64,000 nt of DNA from NCBI GenBank assembly GCA_020466095.1, contig CM035807.1:57608605-57672604 (forward strand). The letters are read 5' to 3'. The notes beneath the pieces are model-generated. The model was not told the origin of the DNA. It saw only the letters and a program-made list of their open reading frames with translations, and made no database searches. Of this stretch, positions 62,567 to 64,000 are shown in pieces. The stretch is from Chlorops oryzae (Eukaryota > Arthropoda > Insecta > Diptera > Chloropidae). Position 1 is the stretch's first letter. Every line of letters starts with the position of its first letter. Both the position numbers and the translations under genes were made by a program.

Positions 62567-62857
62567 TTACAAAAACAACAACAATTTTAGGCTTGGTAAT
62601 TTGCTCACTTCGTTCATGGTAATAGCATTATAAATTTTTTGTTTAGGAAATTTTTTGTCCTTTATTTTATCATTTTGGTTTGTTGCAGAAATGGACTTTG
62701 ATTTGGACCTGGTTAGAATTTGTAAAATTGCGTTGTTTTCTTCCCTGAGCTGCTTTTTTTGTTCAAAATCAATGCGGGAAAGGGCATCTGCTGCACAATT
62801 GTCTCTTCCTTTTATGTACTCAATATCAAAATCAAATTCTTCCAGATCTAATCTCAT
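62567..62857 (-). pseudogene. Gypsy RNase H end
   Basis: MRLDLEEFDFDIEYIKGRDN followed by AADALSRI is the classical end of Gypsy RNase H. It is joined to the protease remnant by a deletion of the RT. The linker after it is Lys/Asn-rich and no integrase follows. Confidence 0.8.
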
Positions 62858-62899
62858 TCTTGTTTATTAATATTATGACCGGAATTTATGTTGATTGTA

Positions 62900-62990
62900 T
62901 TTAGAATTGGTGATTTGAAAGACTTATGTCTGAACCGGTATCTAAGAGAAATGTTGATATTGAATCATTTAGGGATGTTTTTATTTTGAT
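62900..62990 (-). pseudogene. Gypsy protease motif fragment
   Basis: The minus strand encodes STFLLDTGSDISL near 62925-62965, the retropepsin active site. The frame stops shortly after and jumps to RNase H sequence. Confidence 0.6.
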
Positions 62991-63319
62991 GTAATTGTTA
63001 AGGTATAGATTAATGTACAAAATTTGGATGCTTCTAATTTTCTACACTCCCAGTTGGGCAGACTGGGGGGCATCTGAGTTTTCCGATGCTTCCGCATATC
63101 TACGTTACTATTTCCGTTATTATTGTAGTTTCTGCGATAGTCATTGTTATTTCCGCGGCCTCTGTTGGCGGCATTAGTATTTTCTTGTCTGTTGTTGTTA
63201 TTGTTATAGGAATTGTTTCGGTAATTATTTCCTTGATAATTATTATTTTGGGAATTTTATCGATAAGAATTGTTTCTCCGATTTTGATAATTTTCCCGAT
63301 AGGAATTATTCCCTCGATA

Positions 63320-63784
63320 TTAACTATTACAGCGGCCCCTATTTCGATTTGGGTATTGGGCCCTATTTATATAGTTTACCTGCAACGCTCCTGAACTCTC
63401 GGAGCTCAGTTCAACGAATTTTGTAATTGCTTCGCTAACTGAACTGAACTGGCCTGCCCTCATAAGTATTTTTACTTCGTCCGACCTTGAATTCATCTTC
63501 ATGGCCTTGGCCACCGATTGAGCTGAGTATGTTTTCGCCAATTCGCTTGACATACCGTCTGCTATATATGCACATTCAAGCTGTTGAGCGAGTGCTTCGA
63601 TTTCTTTAGCAAAATCAATGTCACTTTTGTTTTGTTGCTTTACGCTGAGCAATCTAGCTGAGATACTTTGAGAGGACTCATATTTCACATTAGCAGTGAG
63701 GGTTTTTATGTCTTTTATGTCTTCTATAGTGAGCTCATTGGATAGCAGTCTGCTTACGTTTTTTGACAATTTTGTTTTTATCAA
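63320..63784 (-). pseudogene. gag: Gypsy Gag fragment
   Basis: 154 open codons. The region has the helical capsid-like pattern of 17.6-type Gag (TVKYESSQSIS-like, QQNKSDIDFAKEIEALAQQL, AKTYSAQSVAKAMK, EAITKFVELSSE). It ends in a basic, Asn-rich tail that continues, frame-shifted, to about 63080 with repeated N-N-x-Y-R units. Upstream sequence to 64000 is also gag-like but interrupted. Not functional. Confidence 0.72.
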
Positions 63785-64000
63785 TGAGACCGCTATGGTT
63801 TCATGTGTCTCTTTAATGAGTTTAGGAGGTCTAACGAGTTAATGAACTGAGTCAGGTTTTCTGCTTTACCATCAAATTCAGGTAGCAGTTTTGTTGCTAT
63901 ACTTATAAATTCAATGGGCGTCATGGTGTTAGTTGTTTCTTTATGTGCTGTTTCTGATTCAACGTCTGAGATTCGCTATCGCTAACCGATGGCAGTGTCA

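Larger units (their letters stand above)
62560..64000 (-). mobile_element. Internally deleted Gypsy element, runs off the window
   Basis: Minus-strand remnants in the order Gag, protease motif, then directly the end of RNase H. RT is missing, so a large internal deletion has occurred. LTRs are not seen; the 5' end is beyond 64000. The style (Asn/Tyr/Arg-rich Gag end, LLDTGSDISL) fits 17.6/297-like Gypsy elements and is similar to the remnant at 17700/35666. Confidence 0.75.

Noticed and set aside
63086..63394. Ile/Val-rich, apparently membrane-like 102-codon frame
   Set aside because: It is the antisense of the Asn-rich Gag tail (AAT/AAC codons read as ATT/GTT).

Overview
This window is eukaryotic, insect-type DNA (AT-rich, most likely a dipteran such as a tephritid fruit fly; that host call is inference). 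Almost all of it is a nest of transposable elements. I see no host gene, tRNA, rRNA or CRISPR array. The nesting can be read base by base from target-site duplications (TSDs).

Layout. (1) 397-12304, minus strand: a Ty3/Gypsy element with 2.4 kb LTRs and a tRNA-Lys-type primer site, like the Osvaldo/Ulysses clade. Its Gag starts with a RING-like zinc finger. A 5'-truncated Jockey-type LINE (3251-4717, 12-bp TSD) cuts its integrase. (2) 13431-14524: an unclassified repeat with a regular 127-bp tandem array. (3) 14581-15367: an LTR of a relative of family B. (4) 17700-36060: remnants of a Gypsy element. Into it is inserted a non-autonomous BEL/Pao element (17949-35660, TSD aacat). Its 5' LTR is split by an errantivirus-like element, B1 (18070-32214, TSD ctgg), whose pol is split by an 838-bp hAT-type element (22624-23461, 8-bp TSD). 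(5) 36138-38102: the start of another BEL/Pao element. Its gag is interrupted by BEL element D (38103-62346, TSD atatt). D carries an extra ORF after pol, cut by a second, reversed copy of family B (B2, 45024-55798, TSD gacc). D's 3' LTR is split by a nearly full-length Jockey-type LINE (56931-62143). (6) 62560-64000, minus strand: an internally deleted Gypsy element.

The most unusual system is family B. It has LTRs, a tRNA-Ser-type primer site, a Gag with a coiled coil and five zinc knuckles, and a separate Pol ORF (protease, RT, RNase H, integrase). It also has an Env of the insect errantivirus/baculovirus-F type. In addition it carries (a) a protein tyrosine phosphatase domain with all key catalytic motifs, fused in frame to the C-terminus of Pol; (b) a Ulp1/SENP-like cysteine protease ORF downstream of env; and (c) in B1, an unexplained 207-codon antisense ORF between pol and env. 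B1 has env and the Ulp1-like ORF but broken gag and pol and a truncated 5' LTR. B2 has intact gag and pol-phosphatase but has lost env and the antisense region and keeps only a broken 3' piece of the Ulp1-like ORF. Together the two copies reveal the family's gene content.

A second novelty is BEL element D. Behind a good splice-acceptor sequence, where env would lie in other elements, it has an intact ORF of about 299 codons coding for zinc knuckles plus a degenerate retropepsin-like domain.
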